From positions 1-64,000 of the forward strand of contig NZ_CP041614.1 in the NCBI RefSeq assembly GCF_007197555.1: 64,000 nt of DNA, written 5' to 3'. Numbering within the stretch: position 1 is the stretch's first letter; each line of letters opens with the position of its first letter. This stretch comes from Shewanella psychropiezotolerans. Its GTDB lineage: Bacteria; Pseudomonadota; Gammaproteobacteria; Enterobacterales; Shewanellaceae. A program made the position numbers and the translations under genes. Positions 56,677-64,000 of this stretch are shown here, piece after piece. Below the pieces are notes generated by a model. That model saw nothing but the letters and a program-made list of their open reading frames with translations. It searched no databases and had not been told where the DNA came from.

Positions 56677-59196
56677 GTGCTGTTGGATTTGTTTAAAATC
56701 AATCGACCGTCTTTGGTCTTTGTTGTGCCCATATTCACGTTTATTCTATATCTCTGTTTAATGTCTGCAGAATTTGTTTATGAGCGTAGTGAAAGCCAGG
56801 CGGAAGCCCTATCTCAGACTCAGGCTAGAATTGAGCAGCATTTGATTCGAATGAAGTATATTGTCGAGTCGGCATTGGCGATTCAGGATACTGGGCGTAT
56901 AGAGCAAGAGATATCCTTGGCCGCTACAGATCTGGATGTCATGGTTTTCACTGTTTTATATCAGGAGGGCGAGATTAGGTTCGCTAATCATTTGGTATGG
57001 CGCGGGAGTCAGGCAAATTATGTCATCGATGGCTATGAGCCGAGTATTCACAGTAAAACCATTAAAGCAGATACACCGACTATTCAGTTTAATCCTGCTC
57101 GTTTATCAATTCAGGCATATTACCCTATTGATAACATCACGGCTCTGGAGAAAGACCAAGGCAATATTATCTATCTGGAATATGATGTTTCTCCTCTACT
57201 TTCAGAAGTTAAAGAGGCTCGTTTTCAGAGTGCAATTCGTTCATGGGGGGTGAGTCTTCTTTGTTTGGCTATATTTCTGTTTTTACTTCATTTTTATCTG
57301 ATACGCCCCTTGAGACTTATGGCCAAGCAAGCTAAAAAGGCGAGTTATATCGTAAAAAATAATGGGTCTTTCCCTAAGTGGAAAGCTTCTCCTGTTAATG
57401 TGGTATTTAGTGAATTAGAGGCGATTAGAAATCATCTTATCAATTTTTCGGACAAGCTTGAACGTAGTGAAAAGCAATTAAGGGATAGCCAACAGAGGTG
57501 GTTATTTGCTATTGAGGTGTCTAGAAATGGTATATGGGATTGGAATTTTGCCACCGGTGAGGTGTTCCTCTCTGATCGCTGGAAAGAGATGTTAGGTTAC
57601 TCTGAAGATGAATTAGCCAGCGAATTGTCGACCTGGGAAAATTTATTACACCCGGAAGACAAGAAGGATGCATTGCTTACCCTAAACCAATATCTAAATA
57701 ACGAGCTGGATGAATTTGAGAGTGTCCATCGACTTCGACATAAGCTGGGTCATTATATATGGGTTTTAGATAGAGGCATGATTGTTGAGTGGGATGATAA
57801 AGGTAAGGCCACTCGAATGATCGGAACACATGCCGATGTAACCAGTGACATGAGAAATAAACAGGTTCTTCTCCATCAGGCAAAGCATGATTTGTTAACA
57901 GATTTACCAAATCGTAGCAGCTTACTCGATGCACTCTATTCTCTGAATGAGAGTAAACAAAAGGTATCAGCCGGTCTGTTTCTTATCGATTTAGATAATT
58001 TTAAGATGATCAATGATGCACTAGGGCATCACTACGGTGACAGGTTACTGATCCAGGTCGCGGCGCGTCTCTCCAGCTTTTTTGCTACTAATTCATTGAT
58101 AGTTAGATTATCTGCCGATGAATTTGTCGTCCTGGCTAAGAATCTCCCTCAGGATAAAAACTCTGCTAAGCGGAAAATTCATGCGTTGGCCAGCCAAGTG
58201 CGTCAGATTATCGGCCGTAGTTTTCATATTAATAATCAGACCTTCAGTGTATCTGCCAGTGTTGGAGCTTGCTTCATCGATAGTCAGATTGAAATTGAGC
58301 CTGAGCTGTTACTCAAACAAGCAGATGTGGCCATGCATCAGGTGAAGGAAAGGGGAAGAGATGGGTACCTACTTTATAGCGCCGAGATGGAGGAGGTTGC
58401 CCAACATAGCCTGTTTATAGAGAGTGAGTTGCGAGGTGCTATTGCGGCGAATCAACTTTCTTTGGTCTACCAACCCATTGTCGATTTCAGAGGTCAGGTC
58501 GTTTGCGTAGAAGCCCTACTCAGGTGGAGTCACCCTCAGATGGGCAATATTCCACCATCGACCTTTATTCCTCTTGCCGAAGGCAGTGGTTTAATTGAAG
58601 AGTTGGGAGAGTGGGTCCTGCTAGAGGCCTGTGGCTTCATCAATAAGCTTCATGCCAAAGGTGTGCAGCTAGATGCGGTAGCTATCAATGTCAGCGCCAG
58701 ACAGTTTAATCAGGGGGTATTTGCTGAAAACCTGCTGAGGGTAATTGAGGGGCTCGGAGTAAAAGCAAATTCTATCGAATTAGAACTGACCGAGTATGCC
58801 CTATTGAGTAATTTAGACGTCGTTAAGCAGGCGATGGATAAGTTGAGTCTGGCTGGAATATCCATCGCGATAGATGATTTTGGCACCGGATACAGTTCAT
58901 TAAGTTATTTGCAGAGTATTCCGTTATCTAGATTAAAACTTGATGCAACATTTGTCAGTAAGATCGATGTTAATGAGTCATCCAACGCCATAGTTAAGGC
59001 GATTATCGACATGGCCCATGGTCTGAATTTAAAAGTGGTGGCAGAGGGAGTTGAGACCCAAGCGCAATATGATTTTTTACTGCAGCATGGATGCGATTCA
59101 TTTCAAGGCTATCTCTTCTCTCGGCCATTAAAGGAAGCTGACCTTGTTAATTATATAGAGTCGGTTGCTGTTAATGGGCCTATAGCTGTGAGTTAA
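56677..59196 (+). CDS. Membrane c-di-GMP phosphodiesterase, PAS-degenerate GGDEF-EAL
   Basis: An 839-residue inner-membrane protein. Two helices (LVFVVPIFTFILYLCLM near 20; WGVSLLCLAIFLFLLHFYL near 200) bracket a periplasmic sensor region. A HAMP-like linker, a PAS domain (about 275-395), a GGDEF domain (about 395-560) and an EAL domain (about 575-830) follow. The GGDEF signature is SADEF near 478, so cyclase activity is unlikely. The EAL side looks complete: VEALLRW, NVSARQF, ELTEYAL, IDDFGTGYSSLSYL, LKLDATFV and VVAEGVET. It probably degrades c-di-GMP. It starts at GTG and is convergent with the lateral motor genes. Confidence 0.93.
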   Translation: MLLDLFKINRPSLVFVVPIFTFILYLCLMSAEFVYERSESQAEALSQTQARIEQHLIRMKYIVESALAIQDTGRIEQEISLAATDLDVMVFTVLYQEGEIRFANHLVWRGSQANYVIDGYEPSIHSKTIKADTPTIQFNPARLSIQAYYPIDNITALEKDQGNIIYLEYDVSPLLSEVKEARFQSAIRSWGVSLLCLAIFLFLLHFYLIRPLRLMAKQAKKASYIVKNNGSFPKWKASPVNVVFSELEAIRNHLINFSDKLERSEKQLRDSQQRWLFAIEVSRNGIWDWNFATGEVFLSDRWKEMLGYSEDELASELSTWENLLHPEDKKDALLTLNQYLNNELDEFESVHRLRHKLGHYIWVLDRGMIVEWDDKGKATRMIGTHADVTSDMRNKQVLLHQAKHDLLTDLPNRSSLLDALYSLNESKQKVSAGLFLIDLDNFKMINDALGHHYGDRLLIQVAARLSSFFATNSLIVRLSADEFVVLAKNLPQDKNSAKRKIHALASQVRQIIGRSFHINNQTFSVSASVGACFIDSQIEIEPELLLKQADVAMHQVKERGRDGYLLYSAEMEEVAQHSLFIESELRGAIAANQLSLVYQPIVDFRGQVVCVEALLRWSHPQMGNIPPSTFIPLAEGSGLIEELGEWVLLEACGFINKLHAKGVQLDAVAINVSARQFNQGVFAENLLRVIEGLGVKANSIELELTEYALLSNLDVVKQAMDKLSLAGISIAIDDFGTGYSSLSYLQSIPLSRLKLDATFVSKIDVNESSNAIVKAIIDMAHGLNLKVVAEGVETQAQYDFLLQHGCDSFQGYLFSRPLKEADLVNYIESVAVNGPIAVS

Positions 59197-59211
59197 TATT
59201 AATTCACAGCA

Positions 59212-59496
59212 TTAGAAAAAGAAGAAGTAGCTCATAAGGACAAATGAGAAAAGCGCTCCAGCTATCACAGGATAAATTAAGTAGCTATCTCCTGAACGAC
59301 GCGCGCGGCGGATGCATAGGTTAACCAGAATCAGATTAAATACTGCTAGCATTAGAGATGCCATTGCACCGTGTCTGAATGGCATGTGTCTGATGTCCGT
59401 AGAAACGTAGAGCAATATAAACCAGTCGAGCAAAATGAGGTAGAGGAAGATTTTTTGTAGACCGTCCGGTCCTTTGCGCTTGTTGGGGCGTGTCAT
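59212..59496 (-). CDS. Small three-helix membrane protein of unknown function
   Basis: 94 residues: a basic N-terminus (MTRPNKRKGPDG) and three hydrophobic segments (IFLYLILLDWFILLYVS; AMASLMLAVFNLILVNLCI; YPVIAGALFSFVLMSYFFFF). I do not recognise the family. It is 48 bases after pilZ on the same strand, so possibly the last gene of the lateral motor operon. It ends 15 bases before the convergent EAL gene ends. Confidence 0.7.
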   Translation of the reverse strand: MTRPNKRKGPDGLQKIFLYLILLDWFILLYVSTDIRHMPFRHGAMASLMLAVFNLILVNLCIRRARRSGDSYLIYPVIAGALFSFVLMSYFFFF

Positions 59497-59544
59497 TGAA
59501 ACCTCTTAAACAAAATCATGATCCGTTATGCATGTTTAATTGAG

Positions 59545-59991
59545 CTAGATATCTACAGACTTGTATGTGTTGTGTGGCGTGATGATATTGAGCATAGTGA
59601 TAATCTCATTTTCATCCTGAGTAACCCAAGTCGCGCCGACAAAGTGGAGTCTGCTATTGATTGGCCAGCTTCTTGCCACTCGAATTTTTAATTGAGAGCC
59701 TAGATACTCGATATGTATCTCTTGAGCGGACGTCAAAGGAACTGTAGTCAAGAGTCCTAAACCTCCCAAGCCTATGTCCTTTATATTGGCCACACCTAAC
59801 TTATGCTTTCGCCACCAACTTTTACGGATCAGATCTACTGTCACTCCATCGCAAGCCAGAGTCAGACATTCTTCCTCATTGGCTCTCAGGCTCAATCGAG
59901 TGTGAAGCCTAAGATTACTATCTGACTCTTTTGGCTGTTGTTTTTTGTCTGCGGGAATAAACTCTTCAAACAGCATCATTCGGTTGTCCAC
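59545..59991 (-). CDS. PilZ-domain protein in the lateral motor operon
   Basis: A 148-residue PilZ protein, probably a c-di-GMP receptor. It has the RxxxR-like LHTRLSLR at about 25-32 and a D-x-S/G-x-x-G-like VANIKDIGLGGLGLL around 70-85, the two halves of the binding motif; the second is atypical (IGLGG in place of S-x-x-G). It starts within the last 16 bases of motB. By position it could act on the lateral motor like YcgR, as a brake (inference). Confidence 0.82.
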   Translation of the reverse strand: MDNRMMLFEEFIPADKKQQPKESDSNLRLHTRLSLRANEEECLTLACDGVTVDLIRKSWWRKHKLGVANIKDIGLGGLGLLTTVPLTSAQEIHIEYLGSQLKIRVARSWPINSRLHFVGATWVTQDENEIITMLNIITPHNTYKSVDI

Positions 59992-60986
59992 TGCTCTGGG
60001 TAACGTGTTCTGGGTCGATTGTCCTCGGCAGCCTTTTTAGCTTGGCTCAGCTTTGAGTCTGTGTCTGGCACTTTTTTAGTTAGTCCTGCCATCTCTCTTA
60101 TTTGTGATTCAGCTGCACTGGTCAACACCAGCATTTCGATACGTCTATTAGCTGCGGCAGCAGGGTCATCACTGATATACGGCACTTGATCGGCCATCCC
60201 TGTAACCTGAATGACCTGATCGCGCTTTACACCACCATATTCCAGGACTCGTCTGGCTAATAGCGCCCGCTTGCTGGAAAGCTCCCAGTTAGTGAAAGTT
60301 TTTCCTGCGTAGGGGGTAGAGTCTGTGTGACCGGATATACTGATTTTATTTTCAACTTTTCCCAGAAGAGGACCTAAAGCTAGAAGGAGATCTTCAAAGT
60401 AAGGTGTCATGTTTGAGCTTCCTCGGGTAAACATAAACTGATGGACATTGTCGTGGATCAGAATTCTTATGCCTTGAGGTACGATTTTGATCTCAACATT
60501 GGCACTTAAATTTACTTGGGTGATGACTTCATTAACCTCTCTGGCTAAAAACTCCAGTTGAGATTGAGTCTCAAATTGTCCTGGCACTAAGGAGTTAAGC
60601 TCCGGGCCTCGGCCTGCCTTGGGGTTACTTTCGCCTGCAGGAATATGGTTATGCATGGCTTGACCCGCTCTTTCGACCCCAGTCCCCGTTGCCGGAATTA
60701 TGGCTTGTTGTAGGGCGACAGAACCTTGTAAATCGATCATTGAAGGAGATTGGCTCAGATCGAAAGGATTTATAGAACCATCAGAAAACATATCACCTTT
60801 TAGATATTGAACAATCAATGTTCGCTCTTGCTGGTCGGCGATTTGTAAAATCCACAGCACCATAAACAGCGCCATCATGGCTAAGGTGAAGTCTGCAAAT
60901 GCAACTTTCCAGGCGCCGCCATGTGAGCCTTTTGACTTTGTTCGCTTGCGGCGCTTGATGATAATTGGCTCGTTCTTTATTGCCAT
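59976..60986 (-). CDS. lafU: Lateral flagellar stator protein MotB (LafU)
   Basis: A stator subunit that anchors the motor to peptidoglycan. The 336-residue protein from the ATG at 60986 (MAIKNEPIIIKRRKR) has one helix with the ion-carrying Asp in AFADFTLAMMALFMVLWI. The C-terminal OmpA-like domain (ISGHTDSTPYAGKTFTNWELSS, NRRIEMLVL) binds peptidoglycan. The start overlaps the motA stop (TAATG). The basic N-terminus and FADF motif fit H+-driven MotB/LafU rather than PomB. Located last but two in the laf operon order. Confidence 0.93.
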   Translation of the reverse strand: MAIKNEPIIIKRRKRTKSKGSHGGAWKVAFADFTLAMMALFMVLWILQIADQQERTLIVQYLKGDMFSDGSINPFDLSQSPSMIDLQGSVALQQAIIPATGTGVERAGQAMHNHIPAGESNPKAGRGPELNSLVPGQFETQSQLEFLAREVNEVITQVNLSANVEIKIVPQGIRILIHDNVHQFMFTRGSSNMTPYFEDLLLALGPLLGKVENKISISGHTDSTPYAGKTFTNWELSSKRALLARRVLEYGGVKRDQVIQVTGMADQVPYISDDPAAAANRRIEMLVLTSAAESQIREMAGLTKKVPDTDSKLSQAKKAAEDNRPRTRYPEQWTTE

Positions 60987-61843
60987 TAGCTTTTCTGCTC
61001 CACCATCCAACGTTCTAGCTCTACAAAGCTAGGTCTGTTTTCACTCTGTATCTGTTTTCTACCCGCATCAATGGCTAGCATGGGAGGCTTACCTTTGGAA
61101 AATGAGGTTAGTATTGCGGCGACACAGCGAAGTTGTGCTGATTTTCTATCGACTAAGTGCTCTAACGCTTTAGAAGCGGGTTCAAACAAACAGTAACAGG
61201 CAAAAATACCGATGAAAGTGCCGACGAGTGCCGCTGCTACCTTGACGCCAATCATAGTAATTGGACCATCTATGCTGGACATGGTGATAATGATGCCCAT
61301 GACCGCGGCAAGAATACCAAACCCAGGCATAGCTTCGGCAACTCTAGCCAGTGCATGGGAAGGTCGTAACCTGTCTTCCTCAATTCGGTAAATCTCTTCT
61401 TCCAAAATATGTTCAAGATCGTATGATGAAATCTTGCCTATAGATTGCAGACGCAGGTTATCGATAAGAAATTGCAGCACATTCGGGTGCTCTAACACTG
61501 TGGGATACATTAGAAATAATGAGCTTTCTCTAGGCTTTTCTACATGTTCATCCAGCACTTTCATCCCTTGAGACTGGATCTGGCTCATTAACATCCCCAT
61601 TAAACCAAATAGTTGAGGATAGAGTTCCGGATCTTCTTTTTCTACAGATATTAGTTCCTTTAACTGTGAAACCATATCTATCAGTACGGGTCTAGGGTTA
61701 GCAATAATAAGAGCACCAGCACCAGCACCAAAGATGATAAGTATTTCTGCGGGTTGCCAGAGGGAGCTCAGATTTCCACCTGCCCAAACATAGCCTCCAA
61801 ATACCGAAAATAAAATAATCGCTAAACCTAATATCTTACTCAT
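60986..61843 (-). CDS. lafT: Lateral flagellar stator protein MotA (LafT)
   Basis: A 285-residue ion-channel stator subunit. The N-terminus LGLAIILFSVFGGYVWAGGNL and LWQPAEILIIFGAGAGA are the H+-type MotA signature. PGFGILAAVMGIIITM holds the proline essential for coupling, and VAAALVGTFIGIFACY precedes the last helix. It is followed by motB and preceded by the flagellar sigma factor. Confidence 0.94.
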   Translation of the reverse strand: MSKILGLAIILFSVFGGYVWAGGNLSSLWQPAEILIIFGAGAGALIIANPRPVLIDMVSQLKELISVEKEDPELYPQLFGLMGMLMSQIQSQGMKVLDEHVEKPRESSLFLMYPTVLEHPNVLQFLIDNLRLQSIGKISSYDLEHILEEEIYRIEEDRLRPSHALARVAEAMPGFGILAAVMGIIITMSSIDGPITMIGVKVAAALVGTFIGIFACYCLFEPASKALEHLVDRKSAQLRCVAAILTSFSKGKPPMLAIDAGRKQIQSENRPSFVELERWMVEQKS

Positions 61844-61859
61844 GTTCTCTTACCTGCCT

Positions 61860-62582
61860 CTACCGCTCCCAAAGTTGGTAAATCTCCTTAAGATGCTTCA
61901 CCGCCTGTTTATGTAGCTGGCAGATCCGCGTCTCAGTCAATCCTAAGGTCCCGGCAATTTCTTTTAAATTGAGTTCATGTTGATAATAAAGCGACAGGAT
62001 CACCTGTTCTCTTTTACTTAATTTAGATATTGCCTTTTTTAATGTTTGTTTGGATGAAAACTGCTCAATAACATTAGTCTTATCGGCGAAATGGCTACCT
62101 GCACTTAGCATGTCATCTAAGCTTTTCATGGACTCAGATTGAGAGGCATAGAGACGTTCTCTATATTGGTCTCTGCTTATCCCCATCGAATCAGAGACTT
62201 CTATATCTGTCGGATCACGCCCCAGCATTCGGGTGAGTTTACGCACAGCGTCATTAAGCTCGTGAGCTTGCTGCCTAACGGGCCTAGGACGCCAGTCCTG
62301 GCGTCTAAGCTCATCAAGAATTGAACCGCGAATTCGCTGTCCAGCAAATGATAAGAAGCCATTGTCAAACTCTCCGGGGTAGCGTCTCGAGGATTCGAGT
62401 AGAGCCATCATGCCAATCTGCTCCATATCCTCGACAGCAAGTACGGCTCCGCAGTGACTTCTAAGCTGAGAGACTGATCGCTTTACCAAAGGTAAATACT
62501 GCTTCATCACCTGGCTCTCACTGAGTCTGTTTACTGTCTTTTCTTCATTGGTCTCTTGGTATGCGAGTTGAGCAGAGTTCAT
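61860..62582 (-). CDS. lafS: Lateral flagellar sigma-28 factor (LafS/FliA)
   Basis: A 240-residue FliA-type sigma factor. Region 2 includes MEQIGMMALLESSRRYPGEFDNGFLSFA (here in parts) and RIRGSILDELRRQDW; region 3 is RPRPVRQQAHELNDAVRKL and region 4 is LSKREQVILSLYYQHELNLKEIAGTLGLTETRI. Placed directly before motAB as in Vibrio lafSTU. It should direct late lateral-flagellar genes. Confidence 0.93.
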   Translation of the reverse strand: MNSAQLAYQETNEEKTVNRLSESQVMKQYLPLVKRSVSQLRSHCGAVLAVEDMEQIGMMALLESSRRYPGEFDNGFLSFAGQRIRGSILDELRRQDWRPRPVRQQAHELNDAVRKLTRMLGRDPTDIEVSDSMGISRDQYRERLYASQSESMKSLDDMLSAGSHFADKTNVIEQFSSKQTLKKAISKLSKREQVILSLYYQHELNLKEIAGTLGLTETRICQLHKQAVKHLKEIYQLWER

Positions 62583-62593
62583 GATGTCATTCC

Positions 62594-63052
62594 CTATTGT
62601 ATAACCATGCGAGTAAATAGGACTTCATCGAGCTCTATCTCATAATTGTTCTCTGTCAATACGTTGGAGAGCAAGACAAGAGCTTCTCGTTGAAGATTTT
62701 CCAGTTGTTCAGAGTCATTGAGCTGATTGAAGTGCTTACGAGAGAACATCTTCATTAGTGAGTTTCTTACTAATGGATCCGCTTCTTTAAGAATTCTACT
62801 GACATTGGTCGAACGGCTTTTTAGCGCCATTTCAAGTAAGAGGTAGTGAGGTAAATTATCACCGGGCACAGAGATAACAAATCTATCTAAGGGATAGAAT
62901 TTTGCTTTGTTGGCTTCTTCATCTTGTGTGACAAATGGACCACCGATAATACTTGGTGATTGCCAACCGACCCAAAATATAGTGGTACTCCAAAGGATAA
63001 TGAGTAGTGAAAAAGACAGTTTTTTGCTTACGCTTGTTTTACCAAAAGCCAT
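62594..63052 (-). CDS. lafF: FliL-like lateral flagellar protein (LafF)
   Basis: A 152-residue FliL-type membrane protein: one N-terminal helix (KLSFSLLIILWSTTIFWVGW), then a periplasmic domain with FYPLDRFVISVPGDNLPHYLLLEMALKSR and the end VLFTRMVIQ. FliL associates with the stator. Order fliK-fliL-fliA-motA-motB is that of the lateral system of Vibrio. Confidence 0.87.
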   Translation of the reverse strand: MAFGKTSVSKKLSFSLLIILWSTTIFWVGWQSPSIIGGPFVTQDEEANKAKFYPLDRFVISVPGDNLPHYLLLEMALKSRSTNVSRILKEADPLVRNSLMKMFSRKHFNQLNDSEQLENLQREALVLLSNVLTENNYEIELDEVLFTRMVIQ

Positions 63053-63066
63053 TAAATTACTCCTAG

Positions 63067-64000
63067 TTAGGCTAATAAATCGATTTGATTATTTTGCTGA
63101 TCTTGTTGTTCGGTCTCAAGTTCAATAAGATCAACTTGAGAATTGGAAATGTTTACTGCATGCCTCTCATCCTGATGCTCACGTTTGTCGCCCTGACTGA
63201 TATCCAGATCTATCAGGCCTCCGTGATCCATAGCTAGCTCTTCTCTTAATCGGTCCAACCCCATTAATAGTGAATCTCTCACTGAAGCGTTAGCTGCATG
63301 CATTTGAATGTGTAAGCGGTCACCATCGAGGCGGATGTTGAGTTCTACTTTTCCAAGTGAAGGGGGATCTAACCTAATCTCCGCCTGTTTAATTTTCTGA
63401 TCGATCTGGAATCTAAGCTGTTCTCTCAAGGGGGTTAGTATCTCTTGGGCTTGCATCGCCAGAGGTGCATTGGTTGTAACGGGGACTGGTCCCCACTGGC
63501 TAACCGCGGCATGAGTACGGTTGGCAGTGGTGATGGCCAAATGGTTTGTTTCGCCCTCAGTAATCTGCGTCGTAGCCTGAATAAGCTGGCTAGTAACCAA
63601 GTTAGCCTGCAGGCTTGCCTCACCTTTTTGAGTTTTTATTACTTGGTTCATATTAGGTATTGGCAAAGACAACTGCTGTGTTTGGGGTTGTGTAGCCCCT
63701 TTCTCAAGTTTCCCTAGTTGTAACTGCTCACTCTGACTTGTTGGCGGAGTGTGAGTGGGATTAGAAGATACGTTCAGTGGTTTATCAGGAATCCCTTCTC
63801 TGGATACGATAGGCTGAAACTGAGTCGATTTTTCTAATTTACTGGTTAGCTGTTCTGCATCCTGAGTTAGATTTGCCAAGGAGCTACCACTAACCTTTGT
63901 CCTCTCTTGAGCTATATCACTATAAATAGAGCTTAAGCTTGTATTGCCGCTGAGCTTCTCTAACTGAGATAGGCTGGCTGAGGCATATATGGCAAATTCA
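63067..64000 (-). CDS. lafE: Lateral flagellar hook-length control protein FliK (LafE), partial
   Basis: The reading frame stays open from the stop at 63067 to the right edge, so the N-terminus lies outside. The sequence is Gln/Thr/Ser-rich, as in FliK. The C-terminal FliK domain is visible: PLREQLRFQIDQKIKQAEIRL, DPPSLGKVELNIRLDGDRL and ANASVRDSLLMGLDRLREEL. A TTG at 63879 is not the real start. FliK switches export from hook to filament at the right length. Confidence 0.88.
   Translation of the reverse strand, partial: EFAIYASASLSQLEKLSGNTSLSSIYSDIAQERTKVSGSSLANLTQDAEQLTSKLEKSTQFQPIVSREGIPDKPLNVSSNPTHTPPTSQSEQLQLGKLEKGATQPQTQQLSLPIPNMNQVIKTQKGEASLQANLVTSQLIQATTQITEGETNHLAITTANRTHAAVSQWGPVPVTTNAPLAMQAQEILTPLREQLRFQIDQKIKQAEIRLDPPSLGKVELNIRLDGDRLHIQMHAANASVRDSLLMGLDRLREELAMDHGGLIDLDISQGDKREHQDERHAVNISNSQVDLIELETEQQDQQNNQIDLLA

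Overview
The window is about 64 kb of a Shewanella chromosome, starting at dnaA and running to one side of the replication origin. The genus call rests on the 16S rRNA sequence, the dnaA-dnaN-recF-gyrB order, the blocks glyQS, fadBA-pepQ-yigZ-trkH-hemG and def-fmt-rsmB-trkA-trkH / dprA-smg-tsaC-hemF-aroE beside an rrn operon, and moderate GC. A lateral-flagellar (laf) cluster enters at the right end, so a marine species with two flagellar systems is likely. I cannot name the species.

Layout. 1-6.4 kb: replication genes (dnaA, dnaN, recF, gyrB). 6.9-9.3 kb: periplasmic sulfite-dehydrogenase-like operon of one Tat-exported molybdoprotein and three small c-type cytochromes. 9.3-12 kb: 5-oxoprolinase operon pxpBCA (minus strand). 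12-17 kb: HDOD protein, glyS-glyQ, tag. 17-24 kb: a frameshifted membrane protein, a frameshifted beta-propeller/amidohydrolase, MOSC protein, tusA, tRNA deacylase and GNAT genes. 24-33 kb: fadBA, pepQ, yigZ, trkH (frameshifted), hemG, a BigR/YgaV-type ArsR regulator and a second hemG paralogue. 33.6-34.3 kb: AT-rich orphan gene. 34.5-40.3 kb: def-fmt-rsmB-trkA-trkH on the minus strand, the trkH also frameshifted. 40.4-49.8 kb: LysM protein, dprA (apparent ATT start), smg, a collagenase-like lipoprotein on the opposite strand, zinc-ribbon protein, tsaC, hemF, aroE, DUF1488 protein and a gamma-carbonic-anhydrase-like protein. 49.9-55.6 kb: one rrn operon (16S-23S-5S, no spacer tRNA) with tandem promoters. 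55.6-56.4 kb: array of hairpin repeats and a 5S remnant. 56.7-64 kb: a PAS/degenerate-GGDEF/EAL protein facing the minus-strand motor end of a lateral-flagellar operon (fliK, fliL, fliA, motA, motB, pilZ).

Themes. (1) Five parS-like palindromes (two perfect TGTTCCACGTGGAACA) lie in the first 24 kb, which should be the ParB loading zone beside the origin. (2) Intergenic multi-hairpin repeats sit behind the gyrB, smg and rrn terminators. Their linkers are conserved, while the stems differ between copies by compensatory changes. (3) The 3' ends of two genes, hemG and pxpC, are tandemly duplicated just past the stop codon. (4) Four genes carry a single-base frameshift at a homopolymer run; either assembly error or real decay would explain this. 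(5) An EAL protein and a PilZ protein flank the lateral motor genes, suggesting c-di-GMP control of lateral motility.
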